From: Klebsiella aerogenes KCTC 2190
GTDB lineage: Bacteria; Pseudomonadota; Gammaproteobacteria; Enterobacterales; Enterobacteriaceae
Reading direction: 5' to 3'
Assembly: GCF_000215745.1 (NCBI RefSeq)
Contig: NC_015663.1
Location: forward strand, 1,054,001-1,118,000
Length of the DNA stretch: 64,000 nucleotides
Shown: piece after piece, positions 9,934 through 18,393 of the stretch
How the letters are laid out: every line of letters starts with the position of its first letter
How positions within the stretch are numbered: the stretch's first letter is position 1
Made by a program: the position numbers and the translations under genes
Notes under the pieces: generated by a model
What the model was told of the DNA's origin: nothing
Databases searched by the model: none
The model's input: only the letters and a program-made list of their open reading frames with translations

Positions 9934-12492
9934 GTGAAGTTCGTAAAGTATCTTTTTATCCTTGCAGTTTGTTGCGTTCTGCTGGGAGCAGGCTCGATTT
10001 ATGGCCTCTACAAATTTATAGAGCCGCAACTCCCCGATGTCGCGACCTTAAAGGATGTGCGCTTGCAGATCCCGATGCAGGTTTATAGCGTGGACGGCGA
10101 GCTTATTGCGCAATATGGCGAAAAGCGCCGCATCCCCGTCACTCTGCAGCAGATGCCGCCGGAGCTGATAAAAGCGTTTATCGCGACTGAAGATAGCCGC
10201 TTCTATGAGCATCATGGCGTCGATCCGGTGGGGATTTTCCGCGCCGCCAGCGTGGCGATGTTCTCAGGCCATGCCTCGCAGGGCGCCAGTACCATCACTC
10301 AGCAGCTCGCACGTAACTTTTTCCTCAGTCCGGAAAAAACGATAACGCGTAAGATCAAAGAAGTTTTCCTCGCAATCCGCATCGAACAGCTGCTGAATAA
10401 AGACGAAATTCTCGATCTTTACCTCAACAAAATTTACCTCGGCTACCGTGCCTATGGCGTCGGCGCCGCCGCGCAGGTTTACTTCGGTAAATCAGTCGAT
10501 CAGCTGACGCTGAGCGAAATGGCGGTTATCGCCGGTCTGCCGAAAGCGCCTTCCACCTTTAACCCGCTCTATTCGCTGGACCGCGCGACCGCGCGTCGCA
10601 ACGTGGTGCTGTCGCGAATGTTAAGCGAAGGCTATATCACTCAGGCACAGTACGATCAGGCGCGCAGCGAAGCGATTGACGCCAGCTACCATACGCCGGA
10701 AATCGCCTTCTCCGCCCCGTATCTGAGCGAAATGGTGCGTCAGGAGATGGTCAACCGCTACGGCGAGCAGGCCTACGAAGACGGCTATCGCGTCTACACC
10801 ACCATCACGCGTAAAAACCAGCAGGCCGCCCAGCAGTCGGTGCGTAAAAACGTGCTCGATTACGACATGCGACACGGCTATCGTGGCCCGGCCAATGTGC
10901 TGTGGAAAGTTGGCGAGACCCCGTGGGATAACAAAAAAATCCTCGATACGCTGAAAAAACTGCCGGGCGTCGGCCCGCTGGCCCCGGCGGTAGTCACCTC
11001 CGCGAACCCGCAGGAAGCGGTCGCGTTGCTGGGCAACGGCACGTCGGTGGCGTTAACGATGGATGGCGTCCGCTGGGCGCGTCGCTACGTTTCCGATACG
11101 CAACAAGGCTCGACGCCGCGCAAAGTGACCGACGTCATTCAGACCGGGCAGCAAATTTGGGTGCGCAAAGAGGGCGACAAATGGTGGCTGTCGCAGGTGC
11201 CGGAAGTAAACTCCGCGCTGGTATCTATCAACCCGCAAAATGGCGCGATTATCGCTCTGGTCGGCGGCTTTGACTTCAATCAGAGTAAGTTCAACCGCGC
11301 TACCCAGGCGCTGCGTCAGGTTGGCTCCAATATCAAGCCGTTCCTTTATACCGCGGCGATGGACAAAGGCTTAACCCTCGCCAGTATGCTTAACGATGTG
11401 CCGATCTCCCGCTGGGATGCCGGCGCGGGCTCCGACTGGCGGCCGAAAAACTCGCCGCCGCAGTACGCCGGCCCTATTCGTCTGCGTCAGGGATTAGGCC
11501 AGTCGAAGAACGTGGTGATGGTGCGCGCGATGCGCGCAATGGGCGTCGATTATGCGGCAGAGTATCTGCAGCGTTTCGGCTTCCCGGCGCAGAACATCGT
11601 CCATACCGAATCACTGGCGCTGGGTTCTGCTTCCTTTACCCCGCTACAGGTCGCCCGCGGCTATTCGGTAATGGCCAACGGCGGCTTCCTGATTAATCCG
11701 TACTTTATTAGCAAGATTGAGAACGATCAGGGCGGCGTGCTGTTTGAAGAGCGGCCTAAGATCGCCTGTCCGCAGTGTAATTCGCCAGTGATCTACGGCG
11801 ATACGCCGAAATCCAATGTGCTGGAAAACCAGGATGTTGAAGAGGTCGCCACCTCTCAGGAGCCGCAAAACGGCGACGTTCCGCCGCAGCCGCAGCTTGA
11901 GCAGGCTAATCAGTCGCTGGTCGCGCAAAGCGGCGCGCCGGAGTATGCCCCGCATGTCATCAACACGCCGTTGGCCTTCCTGATTAAGAGCGCGCTGAAT
12001 ACCAATATTTTCGGCGAACCGGGCTGGATGGGCACCGGCTGGCGTGCGGGCCGCGACCTGCAGCGTCATGATATCGGCGGCAAAACCGGTACCACCAACA
12101 GCTCAAAAGACGCGTGGTTCTCCGGCTACGGTCCTGGCGTCGTGACGTCGGTGTGGATTGGCTTCGATGACCACCGCCGCGATTTGGGCCGTACCACCGC
12201 TTCCGGCGCGATTAAAGATCAGATTTCGGGTTATGAAGGCGGCGCTAAAAGCGCCCAACCGGCCTGGGATGACTTTATGAAACGGGTACTTGAAGGCGTG
12301 CCAGAAGAGCCGTTAACGCCGCCGCCGGGTATTGTGACGGTGAATATCGACCGCAGCACAGGTCAACTGGCTAACGGCGGCAACAGCCGCGCCGAGTACT
12401 TCATCGAGGGCACGCAGCCTACCCATCAGGCGGTGCGCGAAGTTGGCACCACCATTACCGACAGCGGTGGCGAAACCCACGAGTTGTTCTAA
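9934..12492 (+). CDS. mrcA: penicillin-binding protein 1a (PBP1a)
   Basis: Bifunctional class A PBP (852 aa), polymerises and cross-links peptidoglycan at the inner membrane. Domains in order: short cytoplasmic tail and transmembrane helix (about 7-29); glycosyltransferase domain with the catalytic Glu in ATEDSRFYEHHG (E86) and QGASTITQQLARN; OB/linker region; transpeptidase domain with SNIK (nucleophile S465), SRN-type region and KTGTT at 717-721. It starts with GTG, as in the E. coli gene as I remember it. Followed by an 11-bp stem-loop and then the AT-rich island, so the usual mrcA/nudE convergence has been pushed apart here. Confidence 0.97.
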   Translation: MKFVKYLFILAVCCVLLGAGSIYGLYKFIEPQLPDVATLKDVRLQIPMQVYSVDGELIAQYGEKRRIPVTLQQMPPELIKAFIATEDSRFYEHHGVDPVGIFRAASVAMFSGHASQGASTITQQLARNFFLSPEKTITRKIKEVFLAIRIEQLLNKDEILDLYLNKIYLGYRAYGVGAAAQVYFGKSVDQLTLSEMAVIAGLPKAPSTFNPLYSLDRATARRNVVLSRMLSEGYITQAQYDQARSEAIDASYHTPEIAFSAPYLSEMVRQEMVNRYGEQAYEDGYRVYTTITRKNQQAAQQSVRKNVLDYDMRHGYRGPANVLWKVGETPWDNKKILDTLKKLPGVGPLAPAVVTSANPQEAVALLGNGTSVALTMDGVRWARRYVSDTQQGSTPRKVTDVIQTGQQIWVRKEGDKWWLSQVPEVNSALVSINPQNGAIIALVGGFDFNQSKFNRATQALRQVGSNIKPFLYTAAMDKGLTLASMLNDVPISRWDAGAGSDWRPKNSPPQYAGPIRLRQGLGQSKNVVMVRAMRAMGVDYAAEYLQRFGFPAQNIVHTESLALGSASFTPLQVARGYSVMANGGFLINPYFISKIENDQGGVLFEERPKIACPQCNSPVIYGDTPKSNVLENQDVEEVATSQEPQNGDVPPQPQLEQANQSLVAQSGAPEYAPHVINTPLAFLIKSALNTNIFGEPGWMGTGWRAGRDLQRHDIGGKTGTTNSSKDAWFSGYGPGVVTSVWIGFDDHRRDLGRTTASGAIKDQISGYEGGAKSAQPAWDDFMKRVLEGVPEEPLTPPPGIVTVNIDRSTGQLANGGNSRAEYFIEGTQPTHQAVREVGTTITDSGGETHELF

Positions 12493-12494
12493 TG

Positions 12495-12520
12495 CAAGCC
12501 ACCTTCTAAAAGGTGGCTTG
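12495..12520. terminator. stem-loop after mrcA
   Basis: Perfect 11-bp inverted repeat CAAGCCACCTT / AAGGTGGCTTG with a 4-base loop (CTAA), starting 3 bases after the mrcA stop. No T-run follows directly, so it may be a processing or stabilising hairpin rather than a full intrinsic terminator. Confidence 0.6.
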
Positions 12521-12545
12521 AGAGCAGCAAAAAAACCACCGAAAT

Positions 12546-12595
12546 GAACTGCACCCAAAAAGTTGGACACCCAACGAAGTAAGGTGCAGTTTTTT
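12546..12595. repeat. inverted repeat with T-run, resembling an IS3-family end
   Basis: AACTGCACC (12547-12555) pairs with GGTGCAGTT (12583-12591), the right arm running into six T residues, so it could act as a terminator. Between the arms GTTGG/CCAAC forms a further small hairpin. The left half (GAACTGCACCCAAAAAGTTG) reminds me of terminal sequences of IS150-group IS3-family elements, which would make this a scar at the left edge of the island. No transposase is present. The IS assignment is from memory. Confidence 0.4.
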
Positions 12596-12679
12596 ATGAG
12601 CAAAGAATTCCAGCAGGCTCAGGTTGATGATGACCTTCTATCATTGCTATCTCAGACAAAAAAAGGCTTACTGTTCTAA
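12596..12679 (+). other. possible 27-codon ORF at the island's left edge
   Basis: ATG directly after the T-run opens a 27-aa frame, MSKEFQQAQVDDDLLSLLSQ followed by TKKGLLF and TAA. No good ribosome-binding site precedes it. It might be the remnant of the N-terminus of a displaced gene. I do not recognise the sequence; reported because it is the only open frame between the inverted repeat and the putative effector. Confidence 0.2.
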
Positions 12680-12729
12680 AAAACTTCCGATGTCCCTTTC
12701 CATGGAAACAACTAAGACAAGGATTTTTT

Positions 12730-13188
12730 ATGTCAAGAAAACTAGCTCCTGGTTACTGTATCGTCGAACAGCCGGGCTCTATATCTCTTCAGGCTGGGTT
12801 GTTATTCCGAAACCGCAATAGCAGTGCCGCGCGTTACTTTGAACAGCTAAATGCAGGTACGCCTTGGGTCAAACCTGGGCAAATACTCATTGTCGCCGAC
12901 CCAAATAGCATGATGACAGAACAGACACTCCGTTTGCTCCATCAGGCAAAACAACAGGTAAATAACAATCTGGTAGGAGTCAGTACTGATGAGGCCAGTT
13001 TTCTTCAAAGAAACTATGGAATGATTGCCGGAATAACGACTGCAGGAGATAAAATTTTTGGCGCTATCGGGGATGCTGGAGAAAAAATACTTCAAAGCTA
13101 TAGAAACCACGCTAAAAAAAATAGAGGCCAGCTATCAAAATCAGTTTCGGACGCAAGGTACGCTTATAGGACAACAGTTTTTTGTTGA
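12730..13188 (+). pseudogene. putative toxin, 5' part: LysM-like N-terminal module (frame broken or slippage-dependent)
   Basis: Opens with ATG preceded by AAGGA and encodes MSRKLAPGYCIVEQPGSIS; residues about 9-58 read as a LysM-like fold (CIVEQPG, LNAG, VKPGQILIVADP), followed by a predicted helical part to about residue 130. The frame then leaves the downstream hydrophobic domain at an A8 run (13114-13121); after it the translation is unrelated and stops at 13188. Removing one A joins residue K130 directly to IEASYQNQFRTQG of the next frame, giving one 334-aa protein ending at 13735. Either the gene is frameshifted, or expression depends on slippage at A8, or the assembly has an indel. LysM-type modules head several type VI secretion effectors, hence the toxin inference. 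AT-rich relative to both flanks. Confidence 0.6.
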
Positions 13189-13735
13189 GAGAAATCAACT
13201 ACTGGCTGAACTTAAAATATTAGTTAATAAACCTATTATTAAATATTTAGCAAAACACTCAATCAAATTCCGGCCATATGAGGATATGCGAAGAGCATTA
13301 AACCTATCCAGTCGTTCAATTGTCCATGAATGGTCAACGGTTGGAGTAGGTGCTATCCCTGGATATTCCACCTATACCGGTAATGCTGCCAGAGCGGCCC
13401 GTTTTTTAAAGTATGGCGGATATATTGGCATTGCATTTTCGTTTGCTGGGGCAACAAATAACGTTATAAAATCTTGTACTACTGGAAGAGAAAGTGAATG
13501 TGGTAATACAGAATTTAAAGAATATTTTAACTTTGGTGCAAGCACGACGTTAGGTTTAGCCGGAGGTGCTTATGGCTCCACCGGCACAGTAGCCCTTTGC
13601 GTGGGCGTAGGGCTAGCAACAGCTGGAACGGGGGCATTGCCATGCGCGATTATCGGGGGTCTTGCCGGAGGATATATAGGTGGTAAGTTCGGCGAGTACT
13701 CGTCAAAAAAAATATTGGAATTAACAGGATACTAG
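13058..13735 (+). CDS. putative toxin, 3' part: glycine-rich pore-forming-like C-terminal domain
   Basis: The open frame continues from the A8 run of the preceding frame. It contains a helical charged segment (IEASYQNQFRTQGTLIGQQF), then two strongly hydrophobic glycine-rich stretches (residues about 120-137 and 160-212 of this frame) with zipper-like GxxxG spacing such as GGLAGGYIGGKFG, and four cysteines. This architecture resembles glycine-zipper pore-forming antibacterial effectors. If independently translated, a TTG at 13058 is preceded by AGGAG nine bases upstream, with the first ATG at 13073; fusion to the upstream LysM-like module by a one-base shift is the simpler reading. I do not recognise a named family. 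Immediately followed by a small membrane protein. Confidence 0.6.
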   Translation: MALSGMLEKKYFKAIETTLKKIEASYQNQFRTQGTLIGQQFFVERNQLLAELKILVNKPIIKYLAKHSIKFRPYEDMRRALNLSSRSIVHEWSTVGVGAIPGYSTYTGNAARAARFLKYGGYIGIAFSFAGATNNVIKSCTTGRESECGNTEFKEYFNFGASTTLGLAGGAYGSTGTVALCVGVGLATAGTGALPCAIIGGLAGGYIGGKFGEYSSKKILELTGY

Positions 13736-13739
13736 TAAT

Positions 13740-14138
13740 ATGCAATACCTGAGCTATGCGTTATTGATTTGTTGTGTGATAGGCATCCTGTTAATGATCG
13801 TCTCGTATTTCATATTCATTTCACACAGAAAAGAATATAGTGCCATCTTAGAAAGTTATTTAGCAAGCAAGCTTGAATTTCCAATGCTATACAACATCCA
13901 ATCGATGACTGGTTTTTTTGGAGCTTATCCTGTATCACGTTTCTTTCTGGGATTAAAAGAAAATAAAAAAATCCTTTTCATCACAAAAGAAAGCAACGCA
14001 TATTCATTCTTCTTACAAAAACCAACGTTATCAATAGAATGGATGAAGAAATTCTGTTTTTTCTGGAAGACATCTGTAATGTTAGTTCTTATTCCTTGTA
14101 TTACCGCTTCAATTATTCACGTACTAAGTTTGGCATAA
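13740..14138 (+). CDS. small two-helix membrane protein, putative immunity protein
   Basis: 132-aa protein starting 4 bases after the stop of the putative toxin, so surely co-transcribed. It has an N-terminal transmembrane helix (residues about 3-27, rich in Leu/Ile/Val), a central soluble part of about 75 residues with many aromatic residues, and a second transmembrane helix near the C-terminus (about 110-130). A membrane-spanning immunity protein is the expected partner of a membrane-pore toxin, and toxin-immunity gene order is the usual one. No family recognised. AT-rich codon use matches the toxin gene and not mrcA or nudE. Function is an inference from context and topology. Confidence 0.6.
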   Translation: MQYLSYALLICCVIGILLMIVSYFIFISHRKEYSAILESYLASKLEFPMLYNIQSMTGFFGAYPVSRFFLGLKENKKILFITKESNAYSFFLQKPTLSIEWMKKFCFFWKTSVMLVLIPCITASIIHVLSLA

Positions 14139-14192
14139 CTTTCGTTTTCTTCACCATCAGTAAAGCGCCAGCAATGTTTCCAGCAGGTTTAA

Positions 14193-14225
14193 GTCAAAGC
14201 CACTTTCAGCGAAAATGGCTTTGAC
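14193..14225. terminator. stem-loop between the island and nudE
   Basis: Perfect 10-bp inverted repeat GTCAAAGCCA (14193-14202) / TGGCTTTGAC (14216-14225) with a 13-base loop, lying between the convergent putative immunity gene and nudE. No long T-run on either strand. It may terminate one or both transcripts. Confidence 0.5.
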
Positions 14226-14249
14226 GATGGCGACAACAATGTTAGCCGC

Positions 14250-14810
14250 TTACAAACGCCCCTGCGCCTGTAGCCATTCACGCACCAGAAACAGCGCGCT
14301 GACGTTACGCGCTTCATTGAAGTCTTCTTCTTCCAGTAGCGACATCAGCTGCGACAGCGGCCAGCGCACCTGCGGCAGCGGTTCCGGCTCATCGCCCGGC
14401 AGCGATTCCGGATAGAGATCTTCCGCCACCATAATGTTCATTTTGCTGGAGAAATAAGATGGCGCCATGCTGAGCTTCTTCAGGAAGGTCAATTGACGGG
14501 CGCCGAAACCCACCTCTTCTTTCAGCTCGCGGTTGGCGGCTTCCATGGCCGTCTCGCCGGGGTCGATAAGCCCTTTGGAGAAACCCAATTCGTAGGATTC
14601 GGTACCGACCGCATATTCGCGGATTAAAATAATGTGGTCGTCAACAATCGGCACAATCATTACGGCTTCACGCGCGGTGGGCCGCATGCGTTCATAAACG
14701 CGACGCACGCCGTTGCTGAACTCCAGGTCCACGCTTTCAACATTAAAAAGACGCGAACGCGCTACCGTTTCAACGTTGAGAATGGTGGGTTTTTGTAATG
14801 ATTTGCTCAT
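14250..14810 (-). CDS. nudE: ADP compounds hydrolase NudE
   Basis: Nudix hydrolase of 186 aa acting on ADP-ribose, Ap3A and NADH. The Nudix box GX5EX7REUXEEXGU is seen as GLIDPGETAMEAANRELKEE followed by VGF. The start MSKSLQKPTILNVETVARSR at 14810 is chosen to match the family; an ATG two codons upstream is also possible. In E. coli nudE directly converges on mrcA; here the island separates them. The frame continues open for 30 codons past the stop. Confidence 0.95.
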   Translation of the reverse strand: MSKSLQKPTILNVETVARSRLFNVESVDLEFSNGVRRVYERMRPTAREAVMIVPIVDDHIILIREYAVGTESYELGFSKGLIDPGETAMEAANRELKEEVGFGARQLTFLKKLSMAPSYFSSKMNIMVAEDLYPESLPGDEPEPLPQVRWPLSQLMSLLEEEDFNEARNVSALFLVREWLQAQGRL

Positions 14811-15089
14811 TGTCATCGGTCTATGCTGTGATTACAGAAGTCATTGTGCGATACGCAGCACGGTTTCGGCAATCCAAATTGCCACTAATTTACATAGTTG
14901 CAACGTTTTGCTTGCAATGCAAAGATTCATAAAGATAAAAAAGTCAATAGGTTGAATTTGTTTTGAGAATTTACCGATTCCTGAGTTTTCCCGTTTTTGA
15001 TAAGCTTACATGCTGCTGCATTGCACAATAAAATTTCCTGCATTAGACAACATGTGCCGATAAACAATTAAAATTACTATGACGATGGG
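14811..15089. promoter_or_regulatory. nudE-igaA divergent promoter region
   Basis: AT-rich non-coding spacer between divergent nudE and igaA, expected to carry both promoters (for example the stretch around 14925-15080 rich in A and T). No operator or RNA structure was recognised in it. Confidence 0.45.
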
Positions 15090-17225
15090 ATGGGCATGGG
15101 CACCTTTCTGACCTTTTTCACAGCTCTGCTACTCTGTGTCTTGCTTATCGGGTGGTGGTATCGATCTCATGCCAGACGTCGTCGCCTCCCCTTACTGCAA
15201 GCCTTTAGCGACGCGACGACCCGCAAGCTTTCTGATGATGAACGCCAGGCGGTCGAAAAGTATCTCGATGGCCTCAGCCAGTCGCAACAGGTACCGGCGA
15301 CCGGCGCCAGCGTCGCGCCTGTCGCCCTGAAACTGAATGAGCAGAGCGACACCGTTTATACCGTCACCCGCGCCGTCACCCGCTATGGCATTTCGTCTGA
15401 TGAGCCCAACAAATGGCGATACTTCCTCGACTCGGTGGAGGTTCACCTGCCGCCGTTCTGGGAACAGCATATCAACGACGAGAACAGCGTCTCGCTGATC
15501 CCAACCGACAGCCTGCCGCTGGTGATTGTTCTCAATGACCACACCTTGCGCGACTATCCGCAGGAAGCCCGCAGCTACGCGCTTGAACGCGCATCGGCTA
15601 CCCAGGCGTCGATTCGCGGTGAGGAGAGCGAGCAGGTCGAGCTGCTGAACATCCGCCAGGAAACTCAGGAAGAGCATGCTCTCAGCCGTCCTGACAGCCT
15701 GCGCGAAGGGATTATGATCGTCGCAGCCTTCCTGCTGTTCTATTGCTGCCTGATCTCCCCTGACGTCTTTGCGCCGTGGCTGCTCGGCGGCGGCGTACTG
15801 TTGTTGGCAGCGGGCTTATGGGGCATCTATGCGCCGCCGCTGGCCGGTTCGCTACGCGAGATCCACTGCCTGCGCGGAATGCCGAAACGCTGGGGACTGT
15901 TTGGCGAGAACGATCAGGAACACGTCAATAATATTTCGCTGGGGATTATCGACCTTATCTATCCGCGCCACTGGCAACCGTGGATCGCCCAGGACCTGGG
16001 GCAGCAAACCGATATTGATATTTATCTTAACCGCCATGTGGTTCGCCAGGGGCGCTTCCTGTCGCTGCACGATGAAGTGAAAAACTTCCCGCTGCAGTAC
16101 TGGCTACGCAGCGCGATTATCGCCGCCGGCGCGCTGCTGGTCGTCATCATGCTGTGGATTAGCGTCCCGCTGAATATGCCCTTTAAATTCACGCTCTCCT
16201 GGCTTAAGGGGGCGCAGACCATCGAAGCCACCACCGTCGGCCAGCTTGAGAAGGCGAAAGTCCGCATCGGCGACACGCTGCAGTTAAAAGGTACCGGAAT
16301 GTGCAACATCCGTACGCCGGGCGCCTGGAGCGCGAAAGAAGCCTCACCGTTTACGCCGTTCGATTGTTCGCAGATCATCTGGAACGACGCGCCTCCCCTG
16401 CCGCTGCCGGAGTCCGATATCGTCGGTAAAGCCACGGCGCTGGTCCAGGCGGTACAGCGCCAGTTGCATCCTGACCCGGACGACGATTCACACGTTAGCC
16501 CGGCATTACGTTCGGCAATTCAAAAATCAGGAATGGTACTGCTGGATGACTTCGGCGATATCGTGCTGAAAACCAACGAGCTCTGTTCGGCGAAAGATGA
16601 TTGCGTGCGTCTGAAGAACGCGCTGGTCAACCTTGGCAATACCCGCAACTGGGAAGCGCTAACCAAACGCGCCACTGCCGGTAAGCTCGATGGGGTAAAC
16701 GTGTTGCTGCGGCCGGTGAGCGCCGAATCGCTGGAGAATCTGGTGACCACCTCAACCGCGCCGTTTGTGATGCGTGAAACCTCCCGCGCGGCGCAGGCGC
16801 TAAATAGCCCGGCCCCTGGCGGATTCCTGATCGCCAGCGATGAAGGCAGCGAACTGGTCAATCAGCCGTGGCCGGCTATCAGCCTGTACGATTATCCCGC
16901 CCACGAGCAGTGGGGCGAGCTGCAGCGTCTGGCGGGTATGCTGATGCATACACCATTCCATGCGGAGGGGATTGTCACCAATCTTTATACCGACGCCAAT
17001 GGCACCCAGCATATCAACCTGCACCGCATTCCCGATCGCAGCGGGCTGTGGCGCTATCTTGGCACCACTCTGCTGCTGCTGGCGATGCTTGGCTGTATGT
17101 CGTGGCACGGCGTGCAGGCGATCCGCCGCTATCAGCGCCAGCGTCAGCGCATGGAAGAAATTCAAAAATATTATGAAAGCTGCCTGAATCCGGTTCTCAT
17201 CCCTTCCCCGGATCATCAAGATTAA
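15090..17225 (+). CDS. igaA: IgaA, negative regulator of the Rcs phosphorelay
   Basis: Inner membrane protein (711 aa) that represses the RcsC-RcsD-RcsB envelope stress system by contacting RcsD; usually essential when Rcs is intact. Transmembrane helices are visible at about residues 3-23, 208-245 (a hairpin pair), 340-362 and 650-675. The large periplasmic domain between the last two contains cysteines in GMCNIRT, FDCSQI, NELCSAKDDC. The cytoplasmic GLFGENDQEHVNNISLGIIDL is highly conserved. ATGs at 15090 and 15096 are both possible; the second aligns best with the E. coli N-terminus. It is followed by the yrfG-hslR-hslO genes on the same strand. Confidence 0.95.
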   Translation: MGMGTFLTFFTALLLCVLLIGWWYRSHARRRRLPLLQAFSDATTRKLSDDERQAVEKYLDGLSQSQQVPATGASVAPVALKLNEQSDTVYTVTRAVTRYGISSDEPNKWRYFLDSVEVHLPPFWEQHINDENSVSLIPTDSLPLVIVLNDHTLRDYPQEARSYALERASATQASIRGEESEQVELLNIRQETQEEHALSRPDSLREGIMIVAAFLLFYCCLISPDVFAPWLLGGGVLLLAAGLWGIYAPPLAGSLREIHCLRGMPKRWGLFGENDQEHVNNISLGIIDLIYPRHWQPWIAQDLGQQTDIDIYLNRHVVRQGRFLSLHDEVKNFPLQYWLRSAIIAAGALLVVIMLWISVPLNMPFKFTLSWLKGAQTIEATTVGQLEKAKVRIGDTLQLKGTGMCNIRTPGAWSAKEASPFTPFDCSQIIWNDAPPLPLPESDIVGKATALVQAVQRQLHPDPDDDSHVSPALRSAIQKSGMVLLDDFGDIVLKTNELCSAKDDCVRLKNALVNLGNTRNWEALTKRATAGKLDGVNVLLRPVSAESLENLVTTSTAPFVMRETSRAAQALNSPAPGGFLIASDEGSELVNQPWPAISLYDYPAHEQWGELQRLAGMLMHTPFHAEGIVTNLYTDANGTQHINLHRIPDRSGLWRYLGTTLLLLAMLGCMSWHGVQAIRRYQRQRQRMEEIQKYYESCLNPVLIPSPDHQD

Positions 17226-17285
17226 TTCCTACGCGGCAGGGTGTGATACCCTGTCGCGCATTTCCCCCCTCGCTGGAGATTCACC

Positions 17286-17969
17286 ATGCAAATCAATATC
17301 GCGTGGCAGGAGGTTGATACCGTTCTGCTGGATATGGATGGCACGCTGCTCGACCTCGCCTTCGACAACTACTTCTGGCAAAAACTGGTCCCGGAAACCT
17401 GGGGCGCCGCGCGCGGACTCAACCTGCAGGAAGCCAAAGCGGCAATGCATCAGGAGTATCACGCCGTGCAGCATACGCTAAACTGGTACTGTCTTGATTA
17501 CTGGAGCGAGCGACTGGGTTTGGATATTTGTGCGATGACCAGCGAGCAGGGGCCGCGGGCAAAACTGCGGGAAGATACCGTGCCATTCCTTGATGCGCTG
17601 CGGGCCAGCGGCAAGCGCCGCATCCTGTTGACCAATGCGCACCCGCATAATCTGGCGGTGAAGCTCAAGCACACCGGTCTGGACGCGCACCTTGATTTAT
17701 TACTTTCCACCCACACATTTGGTTATCCGAAAGAGGATCAGCGCCTGTGGCGCGCGGTGGCGGAAGAAACCGGCCTTGATGCGCGCAAAACGCTGTTTGT
17801 CGATGACAGCGAGGCTATCCTGGACGCGGCGGCGCAGTTCGGTATTCGTTATTGCCTGGGCGTCACCAATCCGGATTCAGGCCTGGCGGAAAAACAGTAT
17901 ACCCGCCATCCCGGCGTGAACGATTACCGGCGGCTGATCCCTTCCCTGACTCCGGAGGAGAGGCCATGA
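17286..17969 (+). CDS. yrfG: GMP/IMP nucleotidase
   Basis: HAD-superfamily 5'-nucleotidase (227 aa) acting on purine mononucleotides. HAD motif I LLDMDGTLLDL is at residues 14-24 with D16 nucleophile; motif II is RRILLTNAHP; motif III/IV are GYPKEDQRLW and LFVDDSEAILDAA. Its stop overlaps the hslR start as ATGA (4 bases), showing translational coupling to the heat shock gene hslR. Confidence 0.94.
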   Translation: MQINIAWQEVDTVLLDMDGTLLDLAFDNYFWQKLVPETWGAARGLNLQEAKAAMHQEYHAVQHTLNWYCLDYWSERLGLDICAMTSEQGPRAKLREDTVPFLDALRASGKRRILLTNAHPHNLAVKLKHTGLDAHLDLLLSTHTFGYPKEDQRLWRAVAEETGLDARKTLFVDDSEAILDAAAQFGIRYCLGVTNPDSGLAEKQYTRHPGVNDYRRLIPSLTPEERP

Positions 17970-18367
17970 AAGATAAGCCCGCAGAAAGCGTCAGGCTGGA
18001 CAAATGGCTTTGGGCAGCCCGCTTTTATAAAACCCGCGCCATCGCGCGCGAGATGGTTGAAGGCGGCAAAGTGCACTACAACGGACAACGTAGTAAGCCG
18101 AGCAAAATCGTCGAGCTGAATGCCACCCTGACCCTGCGTCAGGGCAACGACGAGCGTACCGTTATCGTCAAAAACGTTACCGAACAGCGCAGGCCAGCCA
18201 GCGAAGCCGTCATGCTGTACGAAGAGACGGCGGAGAGTATCGAGAAACGCGAGAAAGTGGCGCTGGCGCGTAAGCTGAATGCGCTCACGATGCCGCACCC
18301 AGACAGACGTCCGGACAAAAAAGAGCGCCGCGACCTGATGAGATTTAAACACGGCGACAGCGAATAG
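17966..18367 (+). CDS. hslR: ribosome-associated heat shock protein Hsp15
   Basis: S4-domain RNA-binding protein (133 aa) that binds stalled 50S subunits carrying nascent peptidyl-tRNA. The S4 domain is at residues about 9-70: [31 protein letters not shown]. The C-terminus is highly basic and helical ([18 protein letters not shown]). The start is the ATG overlapping the yrfG stop and preceded by GGAGAGG; it gives the family length. Part of the yrfG-hslR-hslO heat-shock operon. Confidence 0.96.
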   Translation: MKDKPAESVRLDKWLWAARFYKTRAIAREMVEGGKVHYNGQRSKPSKIVELNATLTLRQGNDERTVIVKNVTEQRRPASEAVMLYEETAESIEKREKVALARKLNALTMPHPDRRPDKKERRDLMRFKHGDSE

Positions 18368-18393
18368 CGCTGCCGCCAGCAAGAGAGATGATT

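Noticed and set aside
12624..12821. 65-codon frame overlapping the start of the LysM-like gene.
   Set aside because: The ATG at 12730 in the other frame has a ribosome-binding site and a protein with domain-like features; this frame has neither.
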